From JAXHMB01 sp034521755 (GTDB lineage: Bacteria > Bacteroidota > Rhodothermia > Balneolales > Balneolaceae): a DNA stretch of 64,000 bases. The DNA is taken from the NCBI GenBank assembly GCA_034521755.1, contig JAXHMB010000001.1, positions 434,001 to 498,000 of the forward strand, written 5' to 3'. Numbering within the stretch: position 1 is the first letter of the stretch; every line of letters begins with the position of its first letter. The notes under the pieces are model-generated. The model saw only the letters and a list, made by a program, of their open reading frames with translations, was not told the origin of the DNA and did not search any database. Shown piece after piece: positions 25,348 through 35,427 of the stretch. Made by a program: the position numbers and the translations under genes.

Positions 25348-26539
25348 CATATTTTTTCTTATTAGCATAATATTTATTTCATGTTCTCAGAATACTGAGC
25401 TTGTTACCCCTGCCCCGCCAAACAGCAAGCTTCCATCTTTATATGCTGATGAACACAACAACATAATTTTAAGCTGGGTTGAGTCTGCTCAAAACGGAGT
25501 CACCACTTTAAAGTATTCGCAGTTCAAGAACAATAAATGGACCAATCCGAAATCAATCTCAAGTGGTAATGATTGGTTTATAAACTGGGCTGATTATCCT
25601 TCTACAATAGCCAGCAACGGCAGCCCTTTAGCAGCTCATTGGTTGAAGAAAATTCCCGGGGGACCCTATGCCTATAATATTAATCTGAAAATAAACCAAG
25701 ATAACAAAAACTGGTCACCTACTATCACTCCTCACAAGGACAGTACCAAAACAGAGCATGGTTTTTTATCTATGGTCCCGTGGTCAAATAATAATATTCT
25801 AGCAGTTTGGCTGGATGGCAGAAAAACAGCAGATCGAACCAACGAAGAATATGGGAATCTGAATAAGGCTATGACTTTTCGGGGTGCTATATTTAACAAG
25901 AAAGGAGAAATCCTGAATAAGTGGCTCATTGATGAGAATGTCTGTGACTGTTGCAACACCAGCCTTGCAAAAACTTCAAATGGAGCTGTTGCCGTTTATA
26001 GAGATCGTGCTGAAAATGAAATCCGTGATATCTACTTTACAAAGCTTGAAGATAACTCATGGTCTGAACCTAAACCTGTTGCCAGAGATAATTGGAGCAT
26101 TGCGGCATGTCCGGTTAATGGTCCTCAAATAGCCGTAAAAGACTCAACGGTACTTGTAGCTTGGTTTACCGGGGCCGGAAGTAAAAAAAGTGTCAAAGCA
26201 GCTACTTCATCTGATTTGGGTGAAACCTTTTCTGATCCAATTATTATTAATGAAAATCAATCTCTTGGACGAGTGGATGCAGCAATATCTCAAAATGGTC
26301 AATTACTGGTTAGCTGGATGGAGGAAGCCGGTAATGGAAAAGCTAAATTAAACGTTACAAGTATTGATGAAGGAGAACTAACCCATTATTTAGTAACCGA
26401 AATGCCGGCATCCAGGAGTAGTGGATTCCCTCAACTGGAGATTATCAAGGGCAAGGCATTAATGGCGTGGACTAGCTTTGATGAGAATGGGACAAGCCAG
26501 GTTAATACAAAACTAATTTCTATTAAAGCTAATCTTTAG
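25331..26539 (+). CDS. sialidase-like beta-propeller lipoprotein
   Basis: A 402-residue lipoprotein: signal MAIRFSIFFLISIIFISC, with Cys18 as the lipidation site. The rest shows repeats of about 50 residues with patterns like NIILSWVES, GSPLAAHWLKK, NNILAVWLDGRK, GAVAVYRDRAENEIRDIYFTK and LLVSWMEEAGNG. These are blade signatures of exo-sialidase/BNR-type propellers. A CDCC cluster near 206-209 (NVCDCCNTS) is an unusual feature and might bind metal or form disulfides. Catalytic sialidase residues are not evident, so no enzyme activity is claimed. It probably sits on the periplasmic face of a membrane. Confidence 0.7.
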   Translation: MAIRFSIFFLISIIFISCSQNTELVTPAPPNSKLPSLYADEHNNIILSWVESAQNGVTTLKYSQFKNNKWTNPKSISSGNDWFINWADYPSTIASNGSPLAAHWLKKIPGGPYAYNINLKINQDNKNWSPTITPHKDSTKTEHGFLSMVPWSNNNILAVWLDGRKTADRTNEEYGNLNKAMTFRGAIFNKKGEILNKWLIDENVCDCCNTSLAKTSNGAVAVYRDRAENEIRDIYFTKLEDNSWSEPKPVARDNWSIAACPVNGPQIAVKDSTVLVAWFTGAGSKKSVKAATSSDLGETFSDPIIINENQSLGRVDAAISQNGQLLVSWMEEAGNGKAKLNVTSIDEGELTHYLVTEMPASRSSGFPQLEIIKGKALMAWTSFDENGTSQVNTKLISIKANL

Positions 26540-27293
26540 CCATATAATCTATTTCTGAAGCAGGCTCATCTCTCCAATCACTGAGCTGCTGTAAAATTTT
26601 TGATCGAACGGCCTTTGTGAGATCTTCGATATCGTTGGATGATAAATGTTCTGTCTTAACAGGATCAAGAACTTTTAAGCGAATATCCTGGGCCACGCCA
26701 AACTTCCAGCTCTTTTTAGGAAGGCAATCCTGCGTACCATCAATAACTAAGGGTAAAACCGGTACTCCATTTCTTATGGCCAGTTCAAAAGCACCCATCG
26801 TAAATTTATGAAGCTTCCCGGTGCGCGACCTCGTCCCTTCCGGGAAAAATATTACCGAACAATTTTTATTTAAATAATCTGACCCTTTACTTAAAGTGGT
26901 CCGTTTTCGCATTAATGATTTGCGGTCAACTGAGATATCACCTGCCAGCCTCATCATCCACCCTGAAAAAGGAACCTTAAAAAGCTCTTCTTTAGCTACC
27001 CACTTCATTTCCCATGGCAAGTTGGAAATAAGAGGAATATCAGCTTGTGATAAGTGATTACAAACCATCACATAAGGATGCCGATCGTCAATATCTGTAT
27101 TGCCGGAAATTACAATTTGCCAGTTGGGATTCACTTTAGAGACAGCTTTGCCAAGTTTACGAAACAAGCGTCCGGTTTTATACCGTGCGGGATCAAAATC
27201 AAACAACCTGCGTATAGCAAGCAAAGGCAGCCAACAAATGATAAGCAAAATTATAGCTGCCCAAATGAGAATTGATTTTATTCCATCAATCAT
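26529..27293 (-). CDS. plsC: 1-acyl-sn-glycerol-3-phosphate acyltransferase
   Basis: The start MIDGIKSILIWAAII overlaps the helicase stop by eight bases through an ATGATTGA junction. An ATG at 27389 would give a 104-base overlap and is less likely. The protein is 254 residues, with an N-terminal membrane segment, the HX4D motif NHLSQAD, and FFPEGTRSRTG, the phosphate-binding motif of LPAAT enzymes. These are closer to typical PlsC than the copy at 1419-2177. It would acylate lysophosphatidate to phosphatidate in phospholipid synthesis. Convergent with the lipoprotein at 25331, overlapping it by eleven bases. Confidence 0.87.
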   Translation of the reverse strand: MIDGIKSILIWAAIILLIICWLPLLAIRRLFDFDPARYKTGRLFRKLGKAVSKVNPNWQIVISGNTDIDDRHPYVMVCNHLSQADIPLISNLPWEMKWVAKEELFKVPFSGWMMRLAGDISVDRKSLMRKRTTLSKGSDYLNKNCSVIFFPEGTRSRTGKLHKFTMGAFELAIRNGVPVLPLVIDGTQDCLPKKSWKFGVAQDIRLKVLDPVKTEHLSSNDIEDLTKAVRSKILQQLSDWRDEPASEIDYMAKD

Positions 27294-28803
27294 TTTTGGC
27301 ACGAATCCTAGGAATAAAACTTTTAATGATCCCCCAGATTCCTTTTGCCGGTTTACGGGCTTTTTTATTTCTTGATACAGCTTTTTCAATAATGTCCGGC
27401 TGGAAATAGTCTTCCTTGTAGGTCTTCATAATATGATCATAGGAATCAGCATCATCACTGTGATTAAAATAAATCTGATGAGTACCATTGGTGCTTGAAG
27501 ATTTTTTTTGCTTTGGCCTTTGTGATGAGGTAGATTTTTTTTCTTTCTCTTTAGTAGGCTGAGGCTTCTCCCTGCTGCTGTCTTTGTCCGGGCTTTGAGA
27601 TTTTTGTGGCTCTCTGCGTTCTTCTTTTTCAGCTTGATCATCAGATTCGACCTGTTTCTTCTCTTCCCTTTTTTGGGGAGGAGCTTTCTTGTCCAAATCA
27701 GGTAATTCTCGAACATCAAGCTGATCACCTACAGCTTTCTTGATAGAGTCATAAAACTTCTTGCCGGATGAGGTCACAAACGTAATAGCTGTACCTTTTT
27801 GATCATATCTTCCCGTACGCCCAATTCTGTGAATATAATCGTCCGGAGTATTTGGTACATCATAATTGATAATCAAAGAAACTTTGTCAATATCAATACC
27901 TCGAGCAAGAACATCAGTAGCAACCATAACAGGATTGACTTTGTTCTTAAATAATCGAAGTGCTTCATTACGTTCTTCCTGGGTTCGGTCACCGTGCATG
28001 CTTACGGCTTTTACTCCACGCTTGTGCAGCAGTTTTTCCAGCTGATCAGTTCCTCTTTTTGTGGCTGTAAAGATTAATGCAGAACTCCAATCCAGTTTGT
28101 CAAAAAGAGCCTCAATAAGCTTAAGACGTTTATTCCCGTTCACGAAGTACACAATCTGCTCTACGTTTTCAGCAGGTTTTGAAGCTTCTATCTCTACCCT
28201 TTTGGGGGACTTCATAATTTTGTTCACTACTTCCTGTATCTCTTTAGGCATAGTAGCTGAAAAAAGCAGTGTTTGCCGGTCTTTTGGGATCTGCTCAACA
28301 ATTTTAGAAACATCGGGCAAGAAACCCATATCGAGCATGCGATCGGCTTCATCAAGCACAAAGTAATTGAGTTCAGAAAAATCAAGATTTAATACATTCA
28401 TTTGATCGAGCAGGCGACCCGGAGTGGCAACAATTATATCTACCCCTGCCCTTATTGCTTTAACCTGTTGTGAAAAATCACTTCCGCCAATTACCGTAGC
28501 AGATGTTATACCCGTGTGATAGCCAAGAGCAAAAATTTGTTCGTCAATCTGACTGGCAAGTTCTCTTGTCGGAGACAGGATAAGTGCCTGGGTGTGCGAA
28601 CGGTCTCCCTGCAATATTTTTTCCATCAGGGGAATGACAAAGGCGCCTGTCTTACCGGTTCCTGTTTGTGCAGCTCCAATAAGATCCTCTCCCTCCAAAA
28701 TAAGTGGGATAGACTTTTCCTGAATGGGTGTAGGGCTTTCGAACTGAGAATCTTTCAATCCCTGAATAAGAGACGGACTTAAATCAAATTGTGTAAAGCT
28801 CAA
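27286..28803 (-). CDS. DEAD-box RNA helicase, RhlE type
   Basis: A 505-residue helicase with all core motifs: Q motif region FESPTPIQEKSIP (21-33), Walker A AQTGTGKT (45-52), PTRELA, TPGR, DEAD in VLDEADRML, SAT in LFSATMP, and HRIGRTGR in the second RecA domain. The core ends near 375. The remaining 130 residues are very basic and low in complexity (Lys, Glu, Ser and Gln-rich), resembling RNA-binding tails of RhlE and CsdA. Such helicases remodel rRNA and mRNA structure, often at low temperature. Start codon usage and length look normal. Confidence 0.92.
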   Translation of the reverse strand: MSFTQFDLSPSLIQGLKDSQFESPTPIQEKSIPLILEGEDLIGAAQTGTGKTGAFVIPLMEKILQGDRSHTQALILSPTRELASQIDEQIFALGYHTGITSATVIGGSDFSQQVKAIRAGVDIIVATPGRLLDQMNVLNLDFSELNYFVLDEADRMLDMGFLPDVSKIVEQIPKDRQTLLFSATMPKEIQEVVNKIMKSPKRVEIEASKPAENVEQIVYFVNGNKRLKLIEALFDKLDWSSALIFTATKRGTDQLEKLLHKRGVKAVSMHGDRTQEERNEALRLFKNKVNPVMVATDVLARGIDIDKVSLIINYDVPNTPDDYIHRIGRTGRYDQKGTAITFVTSSGKKFYDSIKKAVGDQLDVRELPDLDKKAPPQKREEKKQVESDDQAEKEERREPQKSQSPDKDSSREKPQPTKEKEKKSTSSQRPKQKKSSSTNGTHQIYFNHSDDADSYDHIMKTYKEDYFQPDIIEKAVSRNKKARKPAKGIWGIIKSFIPRIRAKND

Positions 28804-28921
28804 TGTACAAGTTTACTGAGTTAAAAAATATTAGGTCTAAATATATGGTAGTTTGTACTAATTTACGACTATTTTACTATATAAAGATTAAAAGCAATTT
28901 TCTTTTTTATCACATCAAAAA

Positions 28922-28952
28922 TTGGATACCTTAAGCCTCTTCATTGTATAAT
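28922..28952 (+). promoter_or_regulatory. possible promoter of FKBP gene
   Basis: TTGGAT at 28922-28927 and TATAAT at 28947-28952, separated by 19 bases, lie 24 bases ahead of the FKBP start codon. The -10 box is a perfect match to the classic sigma-70 consensus but the spacing is long, so this is tentative. Confidence 0.35.
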
Positions 28953-28975
28953 TAAATAACCAAGACAAAAGTACC

Positions 28976-29704
28976 ATGTTAAACCCCAAACACCTAGTTT
29001 CAATATTTCTTTTTGCGGCTTTGCCTTTTTTAATGTTAACCGGGTGCAATTCCGGCGGTATTTCAAGTGATAAAAATGTTAACTTGGAAACTACTATTGA
29101 CAGTGTAAGCTATGGCATAGGACGACTTTATGGAAGCCAAATGAGACAACAGGGAATGACAGATTTAAAGCCCAAAAAACTTATGGCAGGATTGAAAGGA
29201 GCATTAGAAGATACAGATGCTCAAATTGATCGTCAACAAATACAACAATTGGTTCAGACTTATCAAATAAAGGCACAACAAAACGCTCAAAAGATGAAAC
29301 AAGAAGAATCGGAAAAGAATCAACAAGTGGCGCAAAAGTTTCTTGATGAAAATATTAGTAAGGAAGGAGTAAATATGACTGAAAGCGGCCTTCAGTACAA
29401 AGTCATAGAAGAAGGATCCGGAGCATCTCCCACCGCTGAAGATACTGTAACTGTTCACTATGAAGGAACACTAATTGACGGTACGGTTTTCGATAGTTCG
29501 TATGAACGCGAACAGACAGCCACCTTTCCCTTAAACAGAGTAATTGCGGGTTGGACCGAAGGATTGCAACTAATGAAAGAAGGGGCAACATACAAATTTT
29601 GGATACCGGGAGAATTAGCATATGGCCAAAATCCACCACCGGGAAGCCCTATTGGAGCCGGTGAGTTATTGATTTTTAAGATAGAGTTAATGGAAGTAAA
29701 ATAG
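28976..29704 (+). CDS. FKBP-type peptidyl-prolyl isomerase lipoprotein
   Basis: A 242-residue protein with a lipoprotein signal (lipobox LTGC, Cys24). An N-terminal dimerisation helix region, rich in Gln and Lys (about 60-120), resembles FKBP_N of FkpA and Mip. The FKBP domain spans about 135-242: VTVHYEGTLIDGTVFDSSYE, PLNRVIAGWTEGLQLM and the substrate pocket residues in FWIPGELAYG. It would catalyse proline isomerisation of folding proteins in the periplasm or at the outer membrane. It is single, followed by a strong terminator. Confidence 0.92.
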   Translation: MLNPKHLVSIFLFAALPFLMLTGCNSGGISSDKNVNLETTIDSVSYGIGRLYGSQMRQQGMTDLKPKKLMAGLKGALEDTDAQIDRQQIQQLVQTYQIKAQQNAQKMKQEESEKNQQVAQKFLDENISKEGVNMTESGLQYKVIEEGSGASPTAEDTVTVHYEGTLIDGTVFDSSYEREQTATFPLNRVIAGWTEGLQLMKEGATYKFWIPGELAYGQNPPPGSPIGAGELLIFKIELMEVK

Positions 29705-29728
29705 CACCAGGCTTTATCAATACATGTG

Positions 29729-29762
29729 CCCTGTCATGATATTCATTGTGACAGGGTTTTTT
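29729..29762 (+). terminator. intrinsic terminator after FKBP gene
   Basis: CCCTGTCA and TGACAGGG form a perfect eight-pair stem around a twelve-base loop, directly followed by six T residues. It is 24 bases after the stop codon. Confidence 0.9.
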
Positions 29763-29827
29763 GATTCAGAAAATTTAAGTTTGACTTTGATAACAACTAA
29801 ACTTAAATATTGCTGGGTACAATAAAA

Positions 29828-29854
29828 GGAACCGGCTATCAACCGGCTCCTTTT
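29828..29854. terminator. second hairpin, likely terminator for recD side
   Basis: GGAACCGG and CCGGCTCC pair with one mismatch around seven bases, with TTTT on the plus side and a CCTTTTATT tail on the minus side. It lies after recD in the minus direction, so it may end the recBCD transcript. The remaining 130 bases to recD hold nothing I can identify. Confidence 0.6.
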
Positions 29855-29988
29855 CTACGTTGGCTTTCGGGGTACAACTACATCATAATAGCATCAAGGG
29901 TATATACTTAAATTGGTATATATTGTTCCCAAAATTACGAGAGTGAAAGAGGCTTAGATTAGTCAAATGACTTTTTAGCAAGGAAATA

Positions 29989-31842
29989 CTAGCTGTGCCA
30001 CAGCTTATTCTTTAAACCTGATGAACGATGAATTTCTCTTTGTATCCCCTTCTTAAAAACTTTGGAACTTCCGTAAATATTAATCGCTTTTCGGGCCCTG
30101 GAAATACCCGTATATAAGAGTTCTCTTGACAACAGTTTTGAGTGTTCATCCGGTACTATCAGGGCAACTTTGCCAAACTCACTACCCTGACTTTTGTGGA
30201 TAGTGAGTGCATAAGCAATATCAAAATCAGGGAGTCTCGAAGGAGCTATGTATACAGTGCCTCCATCTTTCAGAAACATTATCTGCCATGTACCCTGAGG
30301 ATCAGAAGTACAAATACCTATATCTCCGTTATATAGTCCAAGGTTATAATCATTTTTATTAATGATCACTGGACGCCCTTCATACCATTTCTGATATACA
30401 GAAATTCCTTTTTTTTGTTTTATATACAGTTCCACCTGCTCATTAAGAAACTCTACTCCTAAAAACCCTTTTCTATGAGCAGTCAACAACCCTTGCTCAT
30501 TATACGCCTCAAAATAATCGGTTGCATCGGTGCAATTTGATATATCTTCTAAATAATTATTGGCTAGTTTTTGGAGTTCTTTTTTAAAGCTTTCCCACTC
30601 TTCAACTGGTTCTATAGAGGCGTCTTTAATAGAGGAATCCTGTAAGACTGATACCGCTTCTTCACCACGTCCATTCTTAATATGATCAGAAAGCATAGCG
30701 ATTCCTCCCTGCTCATCAAATCGATAATTTTTTTGCAGCAATATGATATTGTCTGTAAGTGGCTTGGGAGTTGTTTCAATGTTCTTATCGGGAATTTGCA
30801 GTGATATTGTCTCCAGTAGAGTTTTATAAGATTCGGAAATAGAATTGGAGTTTAAGTTACAGATATTTCCCAATACAGATCCTGCTTCTACAGAAGATAG
30901 CTGATCTTTATCACCCAGCAGGATTAGCTTTGTATCCTCCAACAGCGCGTCCATAAGCTTACTCATAAGTACCTGATCAATCATTGAAGCTTCATCAATA
31001 ATCAGCACATCCAGAGGAAGTGGGTTATCTGCATGATACTTATACTTCGATGAATGTCTTCTTGCTCCTAGCAGCTGATGAATTGTAACAGCCTCATCAG
31101 GGATGTTTTGCTTGACTTCTTCAGTTAGTAAAAGGCTACTTTTAATGCCGGAAAGAGAAGCTTTAAGTCGCGATGCTGCCTTACCTGTCGGTGCAGCTAA
31201 TGCCACTGATATTTCCTTATTCTTTTCCATAGCCTGCTCGATTAACAGTGCCAGAATACGAATAACCGTTGTTGTTTTTCCTGTTCCCGGTCCTCCGGAA
31301 ATAACAGTAAAGTTGTTGAGCAAGGCTAAAACAGCCGCTACTTTTTGCCAGTCCAGAGTATCAATATCTGATTTTCCCCCTTGAAAAAGTTGATCCAGCT
31401 TCTCATTCACCCAAGGTAAATCAATATCTTGCTGCTTATCCCTGCTCTTCGTCAATATATGATCAGCCAGCATCCGTTCATATTTCCATAATTTGTGGAG
31501 ATAAAGCCTTTTATCATCCTCTAAAATAAGGGGCTTAAAATCACCGGGCTTGCCAACTACCGGGCTTTTTCTTAATGCTTTTAATAATTCTTTTGCAGAT
31601 GGTATTTCCAACTTTTTGAAACTCTTTGCTATCACTGATAAAGAAGAATCATCCAGTTCCAGACATACATCTCCCTCTCGATATTTGTAGCTAACCAGAG
31701 CCGCGGCAATAAGTACCTCATCACTTACAGAATGGGTTGTGTCTTTTAAGAAGCTACAGACAGCAACATCAATCGCTGATAAGGATTCACTGTTTTCTAA
31801 TTTTTTGAGCTTCTTCATCACTTCAACCATTGTCAACCCCAC
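29989..31842 (-). CDS. recD: exodeoxyribonuclease V subunit alpha
   Basis: A 617-residue 5'-to-3' superfamily 1B helicase of RecBCD. Walker A is GGPGTGKTTT (183-192), Walker B DVLIIDEASMID with QVLMSKLMDAL, motif III LLGDKDQLSSVEAG, and motif VI region ALTIHKSQGSEFGKV and YTGISRARKAI. The N-terminal domain (about 1-140) that contacts RecC is present, so this is full-length RecD rather than RecD2. It overlaps the end of recB by 20 bases. An alternative start is Met5 at 31830. The complex processes double-strand breaks and degrades foreign linear DNA. Confidence 0.92.
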   Translation of the reverse strand: MGLTMVEVMKKLKKLENSESLSAIDVAVCSFLKDTTHSVSDEVLIAAALVSYKYREGDVCLELDDSSLSVIAKSFKKLEIPSAKELLKALRKSPVVGKPGDFKPLILEDDKRLYLHKLWKYERMLADHILTKSRDKQQDIDLPWVNEKLDQLFQGGKSDIDTLDWQKVAAVLALLNNFTVISGGPGTGKTTTVIRILALLIEQAMEKNKEISVALAAPTGKAASRLKASLSGIKSSLLLTEEVKQNIPDEAVTIHQLLGARRHSSKYKYHADNPLPLDVLIIDEASMIDQVLMSKLMDALLEDTKLILLGDKDQLSSVEAGSVLGNICNLNSNSISESYKTLLETISLQIPDKNIETTPKPLTDNIILLQKNYRFDEQGGIAMLSDHIKNGRGEEAVSVLQDSSIKDASIEPVEEWESFKKELQKLANNYLEDISNCTDATDYFEAYNEQGLLTAHRKGFLGVEFLNEQVELYIKQKKGISVYQKWYEGRPVIINKNDYNLGLYNGDIGICTSDPQGTWQIMFLKDGGTVYIAPSRLPDFDIAYALTIHKSQGSEFGKVALIVPDEHSKLLSRELLYTGISRARKAINIYGSSKVFKKGIQREIHRSSGLKNKLWHS

Positions 31843-34800
31843 TTAAGTACGAGTCTAATTTTTCTATGACAGATTCTTGCGGGCGATCGAAATAGATACC
31901 TTCATTTCCATTTTCATTAATGCCTCTCACAAATAAGTATAAGGCTCCGCCAAAATGCGATTTGTAGGTATAGTTCGGTATTTGGGTGCCTAAAAACCGA
32001 TGAAGTGCTATAGCATAAATATGATACTGCAGATCATACATATGATGATGAATTTCATCCCTCATATGTTCAAACGAATACTCAGAGATACTGTCTCCTA
32101 AATAGTTAGTCTTATAGTCTAACAGGTAAAACTTGCCGTCATGTTGAAAGGTTAAATCAATAAAACCTTTCAAAAATCCAGACTCTGAATGACCCTCTAA
32201 ATTTGATGTGGCTGGATCTTGTTGACGGATCGTTGAAAGCAAGTCAACTATTTTGACTTCCTCACTCTTAAAATAGAATTCAAGTTCAGCAATCCTGTCG
32301 TGTTGGCTTAACTTGGAAAGAGAAAATGAAGCATCCTCTTTTAGCAAATTTTTGTCAAGCACAGTCTTAACGTTATCTGTAACTACCTGCTGCCAGCTTC
32401 TGTCAATTCCATAAGTGGACAAACTTTCATTAACCAATGCCGGTAAGTTTGTTAAAGCCTGAAAATCGATTTCTTCAAATATTTTGTGGATACATGTCCC
32501 AGGCTGTGGTCCTCTTGGAAAGTTAAATATAGATCTATCTTGAGACGCTATTTCCTGAACATTTCTATTTGCTACAAATTGATCATAGTCCGGCATGTCG
32601 GGATCATCCTCAGAACTCGAAGCCAGAGAAGAAAAACTCGATATGATAAATCCAGAATCAACAGTTTCTCTCTGGAATTTCCGAGTTATAGGATTCGACG
32701 CAGATTGCCCATCCAGCAAATCTAACTGAGATGATCTTCCCTTTAAGCTCATCTCCGAATCAAACAGCTGAGGGTATTTTTCACAAAGAGTAATTATGGC
32801 CTCTTCTATCTCGCTTCCATCCGGTTTACTGTAATTTCCATCACCCAACTTTTGCCGGAGTGACTCTTTAACTTCCCGGGGAGACTGAAAAAGGTAGCCA
32901 AGTGCCGAGAATTCAGAAAGGTCAGCATAGCCCCAGCTTAGATACAGGCATTGTTTCGCTCGAGTCATAGCAACATAGGCAAGTCTCAGGCTTTCGGCTA
33001 AATCTTCCAAGTTCGACTGAAATCTATTTTCGGTGCGATTATCTCCTTTTTTACCGGTAAGATCCAAAACTGCATTTTGATCTTCATTATGATATACCAG
33101 CGGCTGTCCACTATCAGAATATTTAGGGCCATACCATAAAAAGGGACAAAATACGATAGGGTATTCAAGTCCCTTGCTTCGGTGCATTGTCACTATCTTT
33201 ACCAGTTCTTGGTCACTTTCTAAACGCAACTGTTCCTCATCACGCTTTTTCCCTTCCTCCTTTCTTTTTCGTGATAACCACTTTATTAAACTGTGATGGC
33301 TGCTTCCATTCTCTTGAGCCCTATTCTGCAACAGTTCGCCCAAGTGCAGAATGTTAGTAAGAACACGTTCTCCATTAGGTAGGTTAATTACATGTTCAGA
33401 AATTTTAGCATCCTGCAAGAGAGACCTGAACATAGACGCAAAGCCATGTTTGTGCCACTGCTTGTTCCAGTGTACAAATTGATCTAATATCTCAATCCAT
33501 CTTTTTTCATCATTTTCTATATCCAAAAGATCATTAGCAGTAAAAGATGAAAGGGGCAATGATAAAGCTGTCTTTATGAGCGATTCGTTTGAGGGCTCTG
33601 CAACAGCTTGCAAAAAAGTTTCAAGATAGTAGGCTTCATCACTTTTAAAGACACTCTTGTCACTGTATTGCACACTCTTGATTTTTTTCTTCTGTAAAGC
33701 TTCTCGCATTAGGTCTGCTTGTTTGTGTGTCCTTACAAGTACAGCAATATCTTTTGCCTTAACAGCGGATTGACCTATCGTAATTTTTTCGCTTTTACCA
33801 TCATTAATCAACCTCTTGATTTCTTTGGCAGTATCTTCAGCAGCAAGAGAAGCCAGAGATGTTTTACTCGTATCTCCTTTATTTTGAGAGGCAAAAAACC
33901 TGAACCGTACCGGTGGATGTGTTTCTCCATATTCATGTAATACTATCGTATTGATCAACACTTTGGCCCGGAGCCGTTTTGTTAAAAGTAATGTCTTCAA
34001 GAATAAACGGATTGTCATGATTTGCCCATATTGTATTCAATCCTTCAAGTAGCATGGGCGATGATCTAAAATTCTTATCCAGGCTAAACACATTTGCCCC
34101 CGGAACATCCCTCCTTGCTTCTAAATATGAAAATATATCTGCTCCCCGAAAGCTGTATATAGACTGCTTGGGATCACCAATCATAAACAATGCCGACTTC
34201 TGGTCATGCCCATGATATATCTGGCGAAAAATTTCATACTGATTGGGATCTGTATCTTGAAATTCATCGACTAAGGCAATAGGATACTTTTTCCGAATCT
34301 TTTGCGCCAGTTTTTTACCACGATTTTCGTCTAATAAAGCACTCCGTAATTGCAACAATAAATCATCGTATGAAAGAACCTGCTGATCTTCTTTCTTGTG
34401 CGTTAACTCTTCCCTTAAATAGATCAGTAATTCTTTCTTAAAAACAACTATATATGTCTGAACAACTTCCAATGTCTGATGAAAGTCTTCTGCCAGTTTA
34501 AAAAAATTGTGTTGTGGCGGTTGTGCGTTAGATTCGAGTGCCTTTTTCTTGAGGCTATTATCAATCTCGTGCTGTTTAAAACGATAAAACTGGGTAAAAA
34601 TATCAAGCTCAGGCAAGTCCGATGCTAAGAAATCATCCATCAGCCCGAACCATTTATTTAACTTATTGGTGGTGTAATAGCTCAAGTCGCCGGTATCCAA
34701 TAAGTCAAACAGGGTTTCCATTTCAGAAAACCATATTTCTTTCAGCTTTGCATAGCTATCAACCAGTTTGGCAAGTTGGTGCTCTATGTACTCCTTATCA

Positions 34801-35426
34801 GTCTTTTCGGGTAATATGTGCAAATACGGTTTACCAATAAAAGGACTCAGTTCATCAGCAAGTTTCTCCGGAGTATAACCTTCACTCGAGATAAGCTTTA
34901 GCAAGAGTTTTTTTTCTTCATTCTGAGAAACCCAGGCAGTCCAATTTCGCCAGTAATCATCTACCGCTTCCTGGACAAGCTCAAAGTCATCACCAATCAT
35001 TTCTGCATCATACATGGCCCTGCTTTCAAAGGCTTGTTCCTGCAGTGATTGATAGCAAAATCCATGTATTGTATAAATGGCTGCCTCATCAAAATTGCGA
35101 ACTGCTTTCTCCAATTTGCCAATGGCATCAGCCGGGTTTGGTACGTGATCAATTAGTTTTTTTAAAAATTGATCTGCTTCATCACTGGTCTCTCCATCTT
35201 TTAGTACCTTTATTGACTCCCTGATTCTATTCAGAAGACGATCTTTAAGCTCTTTTGTAGCTGCTTCTGTATAGGTTACTACAAGTAGATTTGCTACAGT
35301 AACATCCCGTTCAATTAATGCACGAATGTACAAAGAAGTGATATTATAGGTTTTCCCCGTACCAGCACTGGCCTCAACCAAGTTGACACCGCTGAGTGAT
35401 ATTTCAAAAGGCCTGAGAGGTTTCAT
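31823..35426 (-). pseudogene. recB: exodeoxyribonuclease V subunit beta, frameshifted
   Basis: Two overlapping frames together form one RecB. The first (from the ATG at 35426, just after the recC stop) contains Walker A EASAGTGKTY and the Walker B motif ALVDEFQDTDPNQ, ending in DQYDSIT at 33933. The second, one base shifted, picks up with VLHEYGETHPPVRF, contains the motif VTMHRSKGLEYPIVF, and ends with the nuclease residues GFLKGFIDLT and LLDYKTN. The break lies near 33935-33960. Everything on both sides resembles RecB in order and length, about 1,200 residues. No homopolymer or classical slippery sequence is at the junction, so a single-base insertion (real or sequencing error) is likelier than programmed shifting. 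If real, RecBCD would lack functional beta subunit and the nuclease domain. Confidence 0.85.
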
Positions 35427-35427
35427 A

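Noticed and set aside
27294..27389. Upstream start of plsC that adds 32 residues
   Set aside because: It would overlap the helicase by 104 bases, while the ATG at 27293 gives the usual ATGA-type junction and a normal PlsC N-terminus.
29863..29960. tRNA or small RNA after the FKBP terminators
   Set aside because: No cloverleaf or conserved T-loop sequence can be drawn; the region is short and AT-rich.
33933..34018. Programmed ribosomal frameshifting in recB
   Set aside because: There is no slippery heptamer, upstream Shine-Dalgarno-like stimulator or clear pseudoknot at the junction, and a +1 slip of the relevant codons is implausible.
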